DNA of 8,540 nt from CBDUJZ01 sp047629415 (GCA_047629415.1 JBLHWZ010000247.1:1-8540), one strand, 5' to 3'; shown: positions 1 through 7,098, counted from the stretch's first letter. Translations and numbers: made by a program. The notes: generated from the letters alone by a model not told the origin.

Positions 1-157
1 GAATGACTTCCACCCCCTCGGACTGGAGGATTCGTCGCATGATATTGATGGACGCATCGTGCCCATCAAAGAGGCTAGCGGCGGTGACGAATCGAAGGCG
101 ATTCTTCGTACGATCGAGTCCGACGGCGGTGCTCAACGATTCAGACGATGAAGGCAT
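1..157 (-). CDS. icmF: N-terminus of fused acyl-CoA mutase (IcmF-like), cobalamin-binding domain; partial
   Basis: Reading the minus strand from the ATG at 155-157 gives 52 codons before the window edge. From about residue 21 the protein reads LRFVTAASLFDGHDASINIM and continues RRILQSEGVEVI. This is the start of the B12-binding domain that opens IcmF, the isobutyryl-CoA mutase fused to its G-protein chaperone. The DGH at residues 31-33 fits the DxH motif whose His is the lower axial ligand of cobalamin. In the family this domain is followed by a MeaI-type GTPase and then the mutase domains, all of which would lie off the left edge. The family interconverts isobutyryl-CoA and n-butyryl-CoA or related branched acyl-CoAs; the substrate cannot be told from this fragment. 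Residues 1-20 are a poorly conserved leader. The ribosome site is weak (GAAGAG about 8 nt upstream). The gene diverges from the phosphoesterase gene at 309. Confidence 0.78.
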   Translation of the reverse strand, partial: MPSSSESLSTAVGLDRTKNRLRFVTAASLFDGHDASINIMRRILQSEGVEVI

Positions 158-248
158 AGCGTGTCTCTTCGTGTCAGGAGGTGACGGTGCGCATGTCTAG
201 GATGGATTGACCCGATTCACCAGCGAAGGGACCCTAGTGTTCTTACAG

Positions 249-277
249 TTGTGATTCACCATCTACGCGGCCATAAT
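249..277 (+). promoter_or_regulatory. Candidate sigma70-type promoter for the metallophosphoesterase gene
   Basis: TTGTGA (249-254) and CATAAT (272-277) are separated by 17 nt. They match 4/6 and 5/6 of the -35 and -10 consensus. Transcription would begin near 284, giving a leader of about 25 nt before the ATG at 309. It lies in the 151-bp divergent region shared with the icmF-like gene. No repeat or operator is evident there. Pattern match only. Confidence 0.4.
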
Positions 278-308
278 CCCGCCGAACTGACAACCTGCCC
301 GAGCGAAC

Positions 309-1055
309 ATGCGAATTGCCATCTTCAGCGACGTCCACAGCAACATCGACGCGCTAGAAGTAGTCCTCAATGCCTACGAGGACCTCGATATCGACGAATA
401 CATCTGTCTCGGTGATGTCGTCGGCTATGGCGGGGCTCCGCAGGAGTGCTGCGACATTGTCCGGCCGCTCGTGAAGCATTGCATCCTGGGCAACCACGAC
501 GCGGCCGTCTGCGGACGAATGGACTACGCGTATTACTACGAGGCGGCTCGCAACGCCCTCGATCACCACTCGTCCCTCCTCTCCGAGGAGAACCTCACGT
601 GGCTAAAAGGCCTGCCCTACCTCGTGAACGAAGACCCGTGGTGTTTCTCCCACGGCAGCCCCGTGAACGTGGAAGCATTCGACTACGTCTTCAACCCGGC
701 CCAAGCGGCGGCCCTGCTGCTCTATTTTGACGACCTCGCACCCGTGACCTTCATCGGCCACAGCCACCTCACGAAGGCCTTTGCGTTGGCGCCTCCGGGG
801 TCCCTGAATCGCGTTGAAGAAGTCACAGGCGAGAGCATCAAGTTTGACGAGGAGCGCCGCTACATCGTCACGGTCGGCTCAGTCGGACAGCCCCGCGACA
901 ATGACGCGCGAACCTGCTTCACCGTGCTCGATACCGAGACGCGAGAGTTAACGTACCATCGCCTAGACTATGACATCTCGAAAGCGGCTCAACGCATCTT
1001 CGCGATGGGCGAGCTCGTGCCCGACTTCGGAAAACGACTCTTCCTCGGGATCTAG
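309..1055 (+). CDS. Metallophosphoesterase (calcineurin-like, Metallophos_2/YfcE-type)
   Basis: A 248-residue soluble protein with the full binuclear-metal motif set of calcineurin-like phosphoesterases. It has D8-x-H10 in FSDVH, GDVVGYG with D36, GNHD at 61-64, H115 in FSHGSP, and GHSH at 150-153. A conserved C-terminal segment, VGSVGQPRDNDARTCF (189-204), closes the fold. The arrangement fits the small bacterial phosphodiesterases of the YfcE/MJ0936 and ApaH-related group, which hydrolyse phosphomono- or diesters using Mn, Fe or Ni. The natural substrate cannot be deduced. No signal peptide or membrane segment is present, so it should be cytoplasmic. The ATG at 309 places the first beta strand (MRIAIFSDVH) exactly at the N-terminus as usual. 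There is no clear Shine-Dalgarno sequence before it. The gene stands alone: divergent from icmF and convergent with lipB, about 10 bp away. Confidence 0.93.
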   Translation: MRIAIFSDVHSNIDALEVVLNAYEDLDIDEYICLGDVVGYGGAPQECCDIVRPLVKHCILGNHDAAVCGRMDYAYYYEAARNALDHHSSLLSEENLTWLKGLPYLVNEDPWCFSHGSPVNVEAFDYVFNPAQAAALLLYFDDLAPVTFIGHSHLTKAFALAPPGSLNRVEEVTGESIKFDEERRYIVTVGSVGQPRDNDARTCFTVLDTETRELTYHRLDYDISKAAQRIFAMGELVPDFGKRLFLGI

Positions 1056-1065
1056 CGCTTGCCGC

Positions 1066-1716
1066 TCAGCTCAGCTCGACACCGAGTAGTTTCGTAGCGA
1101 ACTCTTCCGCGACCATCCGCCCCAGCGTGGCGACCGGCGGAGGCTCATGCCCGAGCGCTGAAAGACTCGTCGTCGACGCTTCGGGCAAGCCACAGGGGAC
1201 GAAGAGCGAGAAAGCGTCCAGGTTTGTCGTCACGTTGAGCGCGGTGCCGTGCATGGAAACTCCACGGGAGATCCGCATCCCGACCGCCGCAATCTTGGCC
1301 CCATCGACCCACAACCCGGGGCGGTCGCCGTCATACTGAGACACCACACCGAACTCGCGCTCGATGACCGCCGAGACTGCGCCCGCGAGCCCCCGGACGA
1401 GGTCACCAACGTGAATGCCCCGCTCCTTAATGTGGAGAATCGGGTACACGACTAGCTGCCCCGGCCCGTGATAGGTGAGTTCCCCACCTCGGTCCGTCTC
1501 TACGACATCTACTCCACGCGCGGCCAGGCTCTCCCTCGAAGAATGGAGTTGCTCAAGCGTGGCGCGCCGACCCAAGGTGATGACTGGCTCATGCTCTAGC
1601 GTGAAAATCGTATCTTCCGCCGTGCCGTCCTTCACCGCCGCCCAATGCGCCTTCTGCCGCTCGAACGCATCACGATACGCGACGCGTCCCCATTCGACGT
1701 GGCGGGCGGGTCTCAC
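1066..1716 (-). CDS. lipB: Octanoyltransferase LipB (lipoyl(octanoyl) transferase)
   Basis: A 216-residue LipB of normal length. It moves an octanoyl group from octanoyl-ACP onto the lipoyl domains of 2-oxoacid dehydrogenases and the glycine cleavage H protein; LipA then inserts sulfur. Visible signatures are RGGELTYHGPGQLVVYP with H83, GAKIAAVGMR with the catalytic K141, HGTALN, and FVPCGL with the catalytic C175 that forms the acyl-thioester. The start is GTG at 1714-1716, inside the TGA of the upstream gene (GTGA overlap), so translation is probably coupled to the HARE-HTH gene. lipA is not in the window. The gene converges with the phosphoesterase gene, with about 10 bp between their stops. 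Confidence 0.95.
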   Translation of the reverse strand: MRPARHVEWGRVAYRDAFERQKAHWAAVKDGTAEDTIFTLEHEPVITLGRRATLEQLHSSRESLAARGVDVVETDRGGELTYHGPGQLVVYPILHIKERGIHVGDLVRGLAGAVSAVIEREFGVVSQYDGDRPGLWVDGAKIAAVGMRISRGVSMHGTALNVTTNLDAFSLFVPCGLPEASTTSLSALGHEPPPVATLGRMVAEEFATKLLGVELS

Positions 1717-3038
1717 GCCTTTCGAAACTCGCGAAACACAGCCTCGTCCAAGCAGCTGACGTCGACCGAGAATCGCGCGACCCCAACACCTGAAGCGATC
1801 ATGTGGCCAGCAACATCTGCGGCGTCGAGGATCGTCACTGGTGCGACGTTCGCGACCGCTACCTGCGCTCTGGCAGCATCGGTCACATCACCAAAGGCGA
1901 TGATGACGCCCTCTGCAGCGGAGAACTGGTGGAGCGAGCCACGGAGCGCAGCGACCTGGTCGCCGTCCACGGCTGCATTCGAGTCGAATGTTCGCACTGC
2001 GACGGTCGTACGAGTCAGTCCACGCGGAGCAGTCGCGCCGATCGTGGTTCCGTCTTCACCGCGCACGAGACCCTGGTATCCGAGTCGATCGAGCAAGAGC
2101 GTGACGACGGTGCCGAGCGCGTTCGAGTCCATCTTCTGGAGCCGACCGACGATGGTCGATGCAAGGGCATTGCGGTGACTCGCTTGCCACTTCTCGAGCG
2201 CCTCATAGGACTGAGCGAGCGAGCTGCCTGAGGCAGTCGCCAGGGTCCAGAAGTTTGGCTTGGTCTCCTCGAAGACTGGCGGCCGGCCGTCGCTCGCTCG
2301 CCCGGTGTTCGTCTGAACCAGCACGTCACGCAAAGCGGCCGTTCCGAGCTGGCCAAGGCGACCGACTTCGCGCCTGCCGAGTTCCTTCGCGATGGTCGAT
2401 GCTGCGACTCCCTTGCCGCGGCCTGTGGTCGCGAGGACCTCAGTAACCGCACGTGCGATGTCGCTGAGGTCATGGTTATCGAGCGGAGGCGCGTCACCGA
2501 GAGGCGCTTCAACCGGCGCATCTTCGTTGCGCGGGCGACGCCCCTCATCACGGCCACGTCCACGGTCGTTGCGCTCGCTCCGCTCCGGCCGGTCGTTGCG
2601 CTCGCTCTTCTCTGGCCGGTCGTTGCGATCGTTCCGGCCACGGCCACGGCGCCGTCGCCGACGGTCGTCCTCTTCGGTGCTGCGCACGACCTTCGGCGCT
2701 CCGATGGGGTCCAGTGAGTTCACTTCCGGGTCGGCATCGTCTTCGACTGGCTCGGGAGCGCCCGCGTCGACTGGCGCACGGAGCGCGATCGTCTCCGCGG
2801 CGTCGTCTAGATCGGCACCAGCGCGAACTCCGAACACGCCCGGTCGGACCTCCTCGATGATCGCCTCTCCTGCTGGTTTCTTAGCCTCTTGGCTCAGACG
2901 GGCACGCATCGTCTCTTCCGGCTCCCGGCCGGTGTGCGAGAGAAGATCGGCCCGCGTCGCGGCGGCGGCGATCTTCTTAAAGTGCAAGGGGCGACCAGCG
3001 TCGCGGAGTACCGCTACAGCGGCTTCAAAAAAGGTCAT
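1713..3038 (-). CDS. HARE-HTH winged-helix protein with C-terminal Mrr-like, apparently non-catalytic domain
   Basis: A 441-residue cytoplasmic protein. Residues 1-73 (TFFEAAVAVLRDAGRPLHFK through GVFGVRA) resemble the HARE-HTH module (HB1/ASXL/restriction endonuclease HTH), a DNA-binding winged helix. Residues 76-125 are an acidic linker. Residues 126-170 are a very basic Arg/Asn/Asp tract with 9-residue repeats (RNDRPEKSE, RNDRPERSE). Residues 187-268 look like a second winged helix of the same kind, ending PNFWTLA where the first ends GVFGVRA. Residues about 300-420 resemble the Mrr/restriction-endonuclease fold: LLLDRLGYQG, QVAALRGSL, EGVIIAFGDVTDAA, VTILDAADVA, SGVGV. The expected catalytic Asp and Q/E-x-K are not seen; the position reads VAVRTF. 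A DNA-binding or regulatory role is more likely than cleavage (inference). ATG at 3038 follows GGAG at suitable distance. The stop overlaps the start of lipB. Confidence 0.8.
   Translation of the reverse strand: MTFFEAAVAVLRDAGRPLHFKKIAAAATRADLLSHTGREPEETMRARLSQEAKKPAGEAIIEEVRPGVFGVRAGADLDDAAETIALRAPVDAGAPEPVEDDADPEVNSLDPIGAPKVVRSTEEDDRRRRRRGRGRNDRNDRPEKSERNDRPERSERNDRGRGRDEGRRPRNEDAPVEAPLGDAPPLDNHDLSDIARAVTEVLATTGRGKGVAASTIAKELGRREVGRLGQLGTAALRDVLVQTNTGRASDGRPPVFEETKPNFWTLATASGSSLAQSYEALEKWQASHRNALASTIVGRLQKMDSNALGTVVTLLLDRLGYQGLVRGEDGTTIGATAPRGLTRTTVAVRTFDSNAAVDGDQVAALRGSLHQFSAAEGVIIAFGDVTDAARAQVAVANVAPVTILDAADVAGHMIASGVGVARFSVDVSCLDEAVFREFRKA
2563..2631. repeat. 27-bp in-frame tandem repeat encoding RNDRPE(K/R)SE
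   Basis: Two full units and one partial unit of a 27-bp repeat beginning CGGTCGTTGCG on the plus strand start at 2563, 2590 and 2617. They lie in frame inside the HARE-HTH gene and encode the 9-residue repeats of its basic linker (residues about 138-159). The unit count may vary between strains by slippage. Confidence 0.8.
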
Positions 3039-3070
3039 CGTGTCTCCGGGTTTCTCGCTGCGGAGCTAAG

Positions 3071-3099
3071 CTCATACGCCCGCGAGGGTAATTGGTGAA
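3071..3099 (-). promoter_or_regulatory. Weak candidate promoter for the HARE-HTH/lipB operon
   Basis: On the minus strand TTCACC (3099-3094) and TATGAG (3076-3071) are 17 nt apart, each matching 4/6 consensus bases. This predicts a leader of about 25 nt before the ATG at 3038. It is a pattern match in a GC-rich region and could easily be chance. Confidence 0.25.
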
Positions 3100-3106
3100 A
3101 ACTGGC

Positions 3107-3123
3107 GGCGCGCGGTCCGCGCC
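3107..3123. repeat. GC-rich dyad in the divergent intergenic region
   Basis: GGCGCG and CGCGCC flank CGGTC, a perfect 6-bp inverted repeat. An alternative register is GCGCGG-T-CCGCGC (3110-3122). It lies between the divergent HARE-HTH gene and the propeller gene, just upstream of the weak promoter of the former. It could be an operator. It has no T-run and is not a terminator. Confidence 0.35.
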
Positions 3124-3165
3124 TGCGCGTGTGCTTAGCACTCGTCAGAGATTGCAGCAACCTGT

Positions 3166-3211
3166 GGTCGCCTTAGAGTCGTGTTTCTGGTCGCGTTAGA
3201 GTCGTGTTTCA
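3166..3211 (+). repeat. 23-bp tandem direct repeat upstream of the propeller gene
   Basis: Two adjacent copies of GGTCGCSTTAGAGTCGTGTT plus TC and one further base lie at 3166-3188 and 3189-3211. Within the first 22 bases they differ only at 3172 (C) versus 3195 (G). Each contains TAGAGT (3174-3179 and 3197-3202), a 4/6 match to a -10 box. The second copy ends 18 bp before the ATG at 3229. This may be a duplicated promoter element or tandem operator. Confidence 0.6.
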
Positions 3212-3228
3212 GACCGTGCTATCGTGCC

Positions 3229-5529
3229 ATGGTGAGCGTAAACAAAAAGAGCGAGTTCGCCCTCGTAATCGGCACTCGATTCGTCGAAGAAGCCGCCCGA
3301 CTAGCCCAAAAAGACACCGCGAGGTGGGTCGGCGATTACGATCGCGACGTCCTGCGCGCCCCAATCGATCTCCTGATCGACCGCCAAAACCTCACAGGAG
3401 ACCTCCCTGACGAGCCCGTCCTTCCCTTCTGCCGAGGACTGGTCGCCGTCTGCGAATCTCTGGCGAGAGGACGGCGAGCGACACTCGAAATGATCGAAGC
3501 TCCAATCGAGCTCGTCTTCGAGCCATGGGATACAAACACGATCGTACTCTCCATTGTCGATTTTGGGCGGGTTCCGGACTTCCGGGCTCACCGTGTCGAG
3601 CTCCGATCGGAACCATTCGCCGAGGCGGTCCGCGAGGCGATCCTCCGTGCCAAAGGCGCCGCTCAGCGCGCGAGTTCCGGAATTGCGGAAGAGCTCGCCG
3701 GCCTCGCTGACGCGATCATCCCGCCTCCATACAGGGCCGAACTCCCGAAGCCGCAAGTAGGCCTAGTCACGATCGAGACGCGTTCAGAGTCAGGCCAAAC
3801 CATCGCCACAACCGTTGACCCAGACTCGACCGGACTGGGCGAGCATGACGCATTCAGCCCGCTTGGACGCTTCGTCCTCATGGCACGGGGCAATCTCACA
3901 ATATCCGGCTCCGACGGAAGAGGCGTTTCACTGGATGGGGCTCCCCTCGTTACATTGGAGTCGCTCGTTGAGGCTCTCGGACCAGAGGCGAGACGGCAAG
4001 CCGAGGTAGCGCAGATTGAGTTGGTGCGCAGCAAGGAAGGCGTTCTCCGCGCGAGTTTTCGAGACGGACGAGCCCTCCTGGAACACCCCTCTGCGAAGCC
4101 GTTAAAAATCGGTACCGACGAATTCCTACGACTCGTCAGCGAGCACGCCGCGGCTCTGGTCGATGCGCTCAGGAGCGCGAACCCCGCACTCCATGCTCAT
4201 GTGGGGCTCAAGGAACTCGCCGAGACCGCGGCCGGCCTTCGCTTTCAGCTGCCGAGTTCGCTCTCCGCTAGTGGCCCACAGGCGGTCGTCCGGGCGACGC
4301 CAAGACCTCGAATCGTCCCAAAGAACGCTGCGGGCTGGGCATTCCCCTCCTCGGCGATTCGACGAATGCGTTACGAGCGGAGTTGGACACTGCTGCGAGA
4401 AGGCCTTCTCCCTCGGACCGTGGCCCATCGGCCTGGCGGAGGGCTCCTCATCTGCCACGACACCGCCGTCGAAATCATCGATGTGCGGACCGGGCAGACA
4501 CGGGCCGAGGTGCCGGTTACCTCCGGAGTGCGCCTGCGCGAAGACTCCAACGAGCTCGTTCTCTTTGCAGACACAGGCGTGACCTGGCTGAACGCCGACT
4601 CACTGGAGATGTCCCGCGAAGAGCGATGGCCCTCATCGGAGGGCCGAGTTCGAGCCGTCGCAGTGGAACGAGGCGCGGCCTTCGCGGCCCTCGAAAACGG
4701 CAGGCTCCTCGCAACCAACGGTCGCGGAGTCGGTTGGTCGACGCTAACCGAAGGGCCGCCCTTGGCCGGATTGGCCGCAACCGATGACATCCTCGTCGTC
4801 GCTCGCGCCGGCAGGGTCCAGGGACGCTCTCGCGAGGACGGCCAACTGCTCTGGTCCACCAATATTCGCCTTGAGCGGGTCTCGGTCAGGATCATCGCCG
4901 ACGTCGTCGCGGTCGTCGCCGATGATCCGCTCAAGCATGCCACATTGCTTGGGACACTAGACGCATCAACAGGTCGGTGGATTAGACGCAACCGGTTCGC
5001 AGCGGACGTTCGCGCGGTCGGCTGGAAACCCGACCGCGGTGTCGCGCTGCTCCTCGACGACGGTCAGCAAATTCGGGCCGCCGCTTTGGACGTCGTCGCC
5101 GGCGTGGACTGGAGTGCTCCAACACGCTTTGCATTCGCACAGAGCGACCCCAAAGTACGGCTTGACCGCGAAGGGATAGTTGCCACCTGTGGACGCTCAG
5201 TGGCGCGGATCGGGCCAGACGGTGTGGCGTGGCAATCTCAGCCTGAGGCCACCCGTACTGGCGAGATCCAGATGGCACGCCGCAATCTCGCCGATGGCCT
5301 GATCGTGGTCGCCGGAGACAGCGAGCTGCTCGTCATCGAGACCACGGAAGGCCGAGTCCTCCATCGAGTCCCCGCGTTCTGGGAGCAACTCGGCACCCTG
5401 ATCGCAGACGCACAGGGCCACATCATCGTAATAGAGACCCCGGACGAGGGAAAAACCCGCGTCCACGGAGTCTCCGCCGTTGGCGTCATCGCCGCATTGG
5501 ATGGAGGCCGATTGGCCGCGAACGAGTAG
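3229..5529 (+). CDS. Uncharacterised large protein with duplicated N-terminal domain and PQQ/WD-like beta-propeller
   Basis: A protein of 766 residues from the ATG at 3229; function not recognised. The C-terminal half (about residues 395-755) shows a repeated blade pattern of hydrophobic strands with turns such as VEIIDVRTGQ, SREDGQLLWST, LGTLDASTGRW, ARIGPDGVAWQS and LVIETTEGRVLHRV. This is typical of PQQ-type propellers that bind partners or ligands. The N-terminal half seems to contain two related alpha/beta domains (about 45-145 and 215-320). Each has an APL/EPVL entry, a central IEL strand, a second beta pair and a final Ala-rich helix (EPFAEAVREAI; EFLRLVSEHAAALVDAL). No signal peptide, lipobox or membrane segment is seen, so it is probably cytoplasmic, unlike secreted PQQ dehydrogenases. 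An in-frame GTG at 3181 lies inside the 23-bp repeat and is unlikely. No Shine-Dalgarno sequence precedes either start. It is monocistronic, converging with rhlE. Confidence 0.72.
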   Translation: MVSVNKKSEFALVIGTRFVEEAARLAQKDTARWVGDYDRDVLRAPIDLLIDRQNLTGDLPDEPVLPFCRGLVAVCESLARGRRATLEMIEAPIELVFEPWDTNTIVLSIVDFGRVPDFRAHRVELRSEPFAEAVREAILRAKGAAQRASSGIAEELAGLADAIIPPPYRAELPKPQVGLVTIETRSESGQTIATTVDPDSTGLGEHDAFSPLGRFVLMARGNLTISGSDGRGVSLDGAPLVTLESLVEALGPEARRQAEVAQIELVRSKEGVLRASFRDGRALLEHPSAKPLKIGTDEFLRLVSEHAAALVDALRSANPALHAHVGLKELAETAAGLRFQLPSSLSASGPQAVVRATPRPRIVPKNAAGWAFPSSAIRRMRYERSWTLLREGLLPRTVAHRPGGGLLICHDTAVEIIDVRTGQTRAEVPVTSGVRLREDSNELVLFADTGVTWLNADSLEMSREERWPSSEGRVRAVAVERGAAFAALENGRLLATNGRGVGWSTLTEGPPLAGLAATDDILVVARAGRVQGRSREDGQLLWSTNIRLERVSVRIIADVVAVVADDPLKHATLLGTLDASTGRWIRRNRFAADVRAVGWKPDRGVALLLDDGQQIRAAALDVVAGVDWSAPTRFAFAQSDPKVRLDREGIVATCGRSVARIGPDGVAWQSQPEATRTGEIQMARRNLADGLIVVAGDSELLVIETTEGRVLHRVPAFWEQLGTLIADAQGHIIVIETPDEGKTRVHGVSAVGVIAALDGGRLAANE

Positions 5530-5608
5530 CTTCCCCGACCGGAACGATCAGGGAACTAGAGAGATCAGCGTCTTGCGAACCCTAATCGCGGCTCCGCCAG
5601 ACGGTCTC

Positions 5609-6913
5609 TTAGCGACGACGACGACGCTGACCGCCGCCGCTTCCGTTTCCGTTTCCGCCGCCGCCGCCGCCACCGCCACGGTTTCCGCCACCACGGTTTC
5701 CACCGCCACGGTTTCCACCGCCGCTATCTGGGCCGCGGCGCGATGGGCCCTTACCGGTCATCTTCGCCGGAGGGATTGCCGCAGGGAAGTGATACTTGTG
5801 CTCCGCATCCACCGGAATCACGTCACCGGTGATCTTCTCGATCGCGCGGAGGTAGGCGCCCTCTGTCTCGTCACAGAAGGAAATGGCGATGCCTTCTCGT
5901 CCTGCGCGACCCGTACGACCGATCCGGTGTACGTAGCTCTCAGGCTCGTTCGGGAGATCGAAGTTGAACACGTGTGTAACGTCGTCGACATCGATTCCGC
6001 GCGACGCGATATCGGTCGCGACGAGGATCGGGATGTCGCCTTCGCGGAATCCGTTCAACGCTCGAGTCCGTGCGGCCTGGGACTTGTTGCCGTGAATCGC
6101 CGCTGACTTGATATCATGACGGTCGAGCTGCTTCACGAGGCGGTTCGCCCCGTGCTTTGTCCGCGTGAAGACGATGGCCCGCTCGACGTCGAGATTGAGG
6201 ATGAGGTCCGCCAAGAGACGCCTCTTTTCCGCGCGCTCGACAAACATGACGCGCTGCTCGATGCGCTCGACGGTCGTCGATTGCGGTGTGACTTCCACAG
6301 TCACCGGGTCCGTCAGGAAGGTGCCAGCGAGGTCCGCGATCGTCCTCGGCATCGTCGCTGAGAAGAGCAGGTTCTGCCGCTTCTTCGGCAGTACCTTGAG
6401 GACCCGCTTGATGTCGTGGATGAAGCCCATGTCGAGCATGCGGTCAGCTTCGTCCAGAATGAAGAACTCAACATCGCCGAGCGAGACTTCGCCCTGTCCC
6501 ATGAGGTCGAGGAGGCGTCCGGGGGTCGCGACGAGAATGTCGATTCCAGCCCTGAGAGCCCGCACCTGAGGGTTCTGGTTAACACCACCGAAGATAACGA
6601 TGTGCTTGAGGCGGAGGTAATCACCGTACTTGGCGAAGCTCTCACCGATTTGAGCCGCAAGCTCGCGCGTCGGGGTGAGGACCAAAGCTCGGATCTTTGC
6701 TTTGCCCTGCGTTGGGTTTTCAGCGAGGTGCTGAAGGACTGGCAGCGAGAACGCGGCTGTCTTTCCGGTACCCGTCTGAGCACATCCGAGGACATCACGA
6801 CCTTCGAGGAGCGGCGGGATCGCCTGGGCCTGGATCGGAGTTGGGGTTTCGTACCCAGCGTCAGCGATCGCGTCGAGGAGCGAGGGGATAAGGTTGAGGT
6901 CTTTGAAGCTCAT
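5609..6913 (-). CDS. rhlE: DEAD-box ATP-dependent RNA helicase RhlE
   Basis: A 434-residue superfamily 2 RNA helicase that remodels structured RNA, usually in ribosome assembly, mRNA decay and cold adaptation. All motifs are intact (numbered from the ATG at 6913): Q motif GYETPTPIQ about 20-28, motif I AQTGTGKT 45-52, Ia PTRELA 81-86, Ib TPGR 130-133, II DEAD 154-157, III SAT 185-187, IV IVFTRTK 247-253, V ATDIASRGID 299-308, VI HRIGRTGRAG 329-338. The core resembles RhlE most (MSFKDL start, GGVNQNPQ, HRIGRTGRAG). The tail from about 390 is low-complexity: three NRGGG-type repeats, a poly-Gly/Asn run, and a terminal Q-R5, likely an RNA-binding tail. GTG at 6919 two codons upstream is an alternative start. 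Neither start has a Shine-Dalgarno sequence. A long structured leader precedes the gene, and rpsU lies upstream on the same strand beyond a terminator. Confidence 0.95.
   Translation of the reverse strand: MSFKDLNLIPSLLDAIADAGYETPTPIQAQAIPPLLEGRDVLGCAQTGTGKTAAFSLPVLQHLAENPTQGKAKIRALVLTPTRELAAQIGESFAKYGDYLRLKHIVIFGGVNQNPQVRALRAGIDILVATPGRLLDLMGQGEVSLGDVEFFILDEADRMLDMGFIHDIKRVLKVLPKKRQNLLFSATMPRTIADLAGTFLTDPVTVEVTPQSTTVERIEQRVMFVERAEKRRLLADLILNLDVERAIVFTRTKHGANRLVKQLDRHDIKSAAIHGNKSQAARTRALNGFREGDIPILVATDIASRGIDVDDVTHVFNFDLPNEPESYVHRIGRTGRAGREGIAISFCDETEGAYLRAIEKITGDVIPVDAEHKYHFPAAIPPAKMTGKGPSRRGPDSGGGNRGGGNRGGGNRGGGGGGGGNGNGSGGGQRRRRR
5630..5722. repeat. Low-complexity Gly/Arg/Asn repeat in the rhlE tail
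   Basis: Units of 15 bp coding for NRGGG occur three times, followed by GGN-type trinucleotide runs (plus-strand CCGCCACGGTTTCCACC pattern). They encode the Gly/Arg-rich C-terminal extension of RhlE. The tract is prone to slippage and to assembly error. Confidence 0.8.
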
Positions 6914-6932
6914 GAACACACAAGAGTAGGCA

Positions 6933-6956
6933 GACGTCCCAGGAAAGCTGGGCGTC
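6933..6956 (-). promoter_or_regulatory. Hairpin just upstream of the rhlE start codon
   Basis: On the minus strand GACGCCCAG pairs with CTGGG-A-CGTC around the loop CTTTC, giving 9 bp with one bulged A. It ends about 19 nt before the ATG at 6913, where a ribosome site would lie, so it may control initiation. There is no T-run, so it is not a terminator. Confidence 0.5.
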
Positions 6957-6975
6957 GGAAATGTTGAGTTGAGCG

Positions 6976-7047
6976 AAAACTCGGCGCGCTTCGAACCGCG
7001 CTGTCCTGAGTTTTGCTTCGGGCCGGCGGCTTCTCAGGATAGAGCGC
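6976..7047 (-). promoter_or_regulatory. Mutually exclusive stem-loops in the rhlE leader (possible attenuator)
   Basis: Two alternative folds share the same bases. Fold A: GCGCT (7047-7043) and TCCTGAG (7039-7033) pair with CTCAGGA (7010-7004) and AGCGC (7002-6998), 12 bp in two blocks. Fold B: AAAACTC (7014-7008) and GCGCG (7001-6997) pair with CGCGC (6988-6984) and GAGTTTT (6982-6976), again 12 bp in two blocks. Fold B has a GC-rich stem running into TTTT, like a weak intrinsic terminator. Fold A would block it. This looks like an antiterminator/terminator layout upstream of rhlE. The T-run is short and no ligand or leader peptide is recognised. Confidence 0.4.
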
Positions 7048-7098
7048 ACCGGCGAGCGGACTCCTAGGGCTCTTCAACTGCCATGTCCAGAACTGTTC

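Noticed and set aside
2392..3069. Plus-strand 225-codon frame opposite the HARE-HTH gene
   Set aside because: It is Ser/Arg-rich low-complexity sequence produced by reading the Arg/Asp/Asn repeats of the real gene on the other strand.
3181..3228. N-terminal extension of the propeller protein from the GTG at 3181
   Set aside because: It lies inside the 23-bp tandem repeat, has no ribosome site, and adds a Cys-rich segment unlike the rest of the protein. The ATG at 3229 is the better start.
5530..5608. Terminator between the convergent propeller and rhlE genes
   Set aside because: Only short or widely spaced complementary blocks were found (AGAGA with TCTCT, CGTCT with AGACG) and there is no T-run on either strand.
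5480..6106. Plus-strand 208-codon frame across the rhlE 3' end
   Set aside because: It has Ala/Thr/Val runs arising from the Gly-rich rhlE tail and the complement of the conserved helicase motifs. The minus-strand RhlE reading is unambiguous.
6984..7001. tRNA T-arm-like sequence (GGTTCGAAG flanked by CGCG on the minus strand)
   Set aside because: The stem only forms with an 8-nt loop, and no acceptor stem, anticodon arm or CCA end can be placed around it. It is better explained as part of the rhlE leader fold.
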